DNA from: UBA11869 sp964544965
GTDB lineage: Bacteria > Pseudomonadota > Gammaproteobacteria > Eutrophobiales > Eutrophobiaceae
NCBI GenBank assembly: GCA_964544965.1
Contig: CAZJED010000020.1
Coordinates: forward strand, 1 to 25,559
Length of the DNA: 25,559 nucleotides
Direction: 5' to 3'
Positions 25,368-25,559 of this stretch are shown here, piece after piece (the stretch's first letter is position 1; each line of letters begins with the position of its first letter). A program made the translations under genes and the position numbers. The notes beneath the pieces were generated by a model. That model had not been told where the DNA came from and did not search any database. It saw only the letters and a list, made by a program, of their open reading frames with translations.

Positions 25368-25506
25368 TTTACAAACTACTTTATATAAAACGCTGACAAG
25401 TATAACTAGTTAATATTAGCTATGCCAACATTTAGATTAAAAAAAATTACCTTGATTTGCTCCATTTAGAGTAACTATAAATTTGTAGATTAATTGCAAT
25501 ATAAGT

Positions 25507-25559
25507 TGGTAGCGGGGGCAGGATTTGAACCTGCGACCTTCGGGTTATGAGCCCGACGA
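25507..25559 (-). tRNA. metY: Initiator tRNA-fMet(CAT), 3' part only
   Basis: The minus strand shows the anticodon stem-loop TCGGG-CTCATAA-CCCGA (anticodon CAT at 25547-25549), the T arm GCAGG-TTCAAAT-CCTGC, the acceptor strand CCCCGCT, discriminator A and an encoded CCA. The three stacked G-C pairs next to the anticodon loop mark the initiator tRNA and not an elongator. The D arm and 5' acceptor strand lie beyond the window. In E. coli the initiator gene metY is also just upstream of rimP-nusA-infB. Confidence 0.95.

Overview
The window looks like a stretch of an AT-rich gammaproteobacterial chromosome from a C1 (methanol)-oxidising, Gram-negative, probably free-living aquatic bacterium. The gammaproteobacterial signs are the run initiator tRNA-Met / rimP / nusA / infB / rbfA / truB / rpsO / pnp in the same order as in Escherichia coli, the xerD-dsbC pair, and a NusA with the C-terminal acidic repeats. 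A marine SUP05/Arctic96BD-19-like lineage would fit the composition and the methanol genes, but this is a guess and not shown by the sequence.

Layout. (1) 1-6890, C1 oxidation: the C-terminal end of a molybdenum formate dehydrogenase alpha subunit (+). Convergent with it is a minus-strand set made of xoxF (lanthanide-type PQQ methanol dehydrogenase), a pseudoazurin-like blue copper protein, xoxJ and an unknown exported protein. A 720-bp non-coding region separates xoxF from a divergent SoxYZ-like fused carrier, which is followed by a small exported four-cysteine protein. (2) 7012-10685, LPS inner core: hldE (broken), hldD, waaA, all minus. (3) 10757-13202: a DUF3108-type exported protein (+, frameshifted), dsbC (-) and xerD (-, broken, containing a 10-N gap). 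(4) 13346-15324: rplS, trmD, rimM, rpsP (all minus). (5) 15541-16821: fau (5-formyl-THF cyclo-ligase, +) convergent with a putative lipoprotein (-). (6) 16933-25559: pnp, rpsO, truB, rbfA, infB, nusA, rimP and the 3' part of tRNA-fMet, all minus.

How the genes work together. XoxF would oxidise methanol in the periplasm. No c-type cytochrome (XoxG/MxaG) gene is present in the module. The small redox protein in that place is a type-1 copper protein with all four ligands, so I propose it as the electron acceptor. XoxJ, the SoxYZ-like carrier and the two unknown exported proteins would be accessory. Formate dehydrogenase at the left edge would complete oxidation to CO2. This xox module with a cupredoxin and a thiol carrier is the most interesting system in the window.

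Quality warning. Three genes between 9.9 and 13.0 kb (hldE, the DUF3108 gene, xerD) are each broken by small losses, with a scaffold gap inside xerD. infB has lost exactly the Asp-Thr of its GTPase G3 motif in frame. Assembly or sequencing error is the simplest explanation for the cluster. The infB lesion lies well away from it and deserves its own check. I saw no CRISPR array, insertion sequence, prophage or integron.
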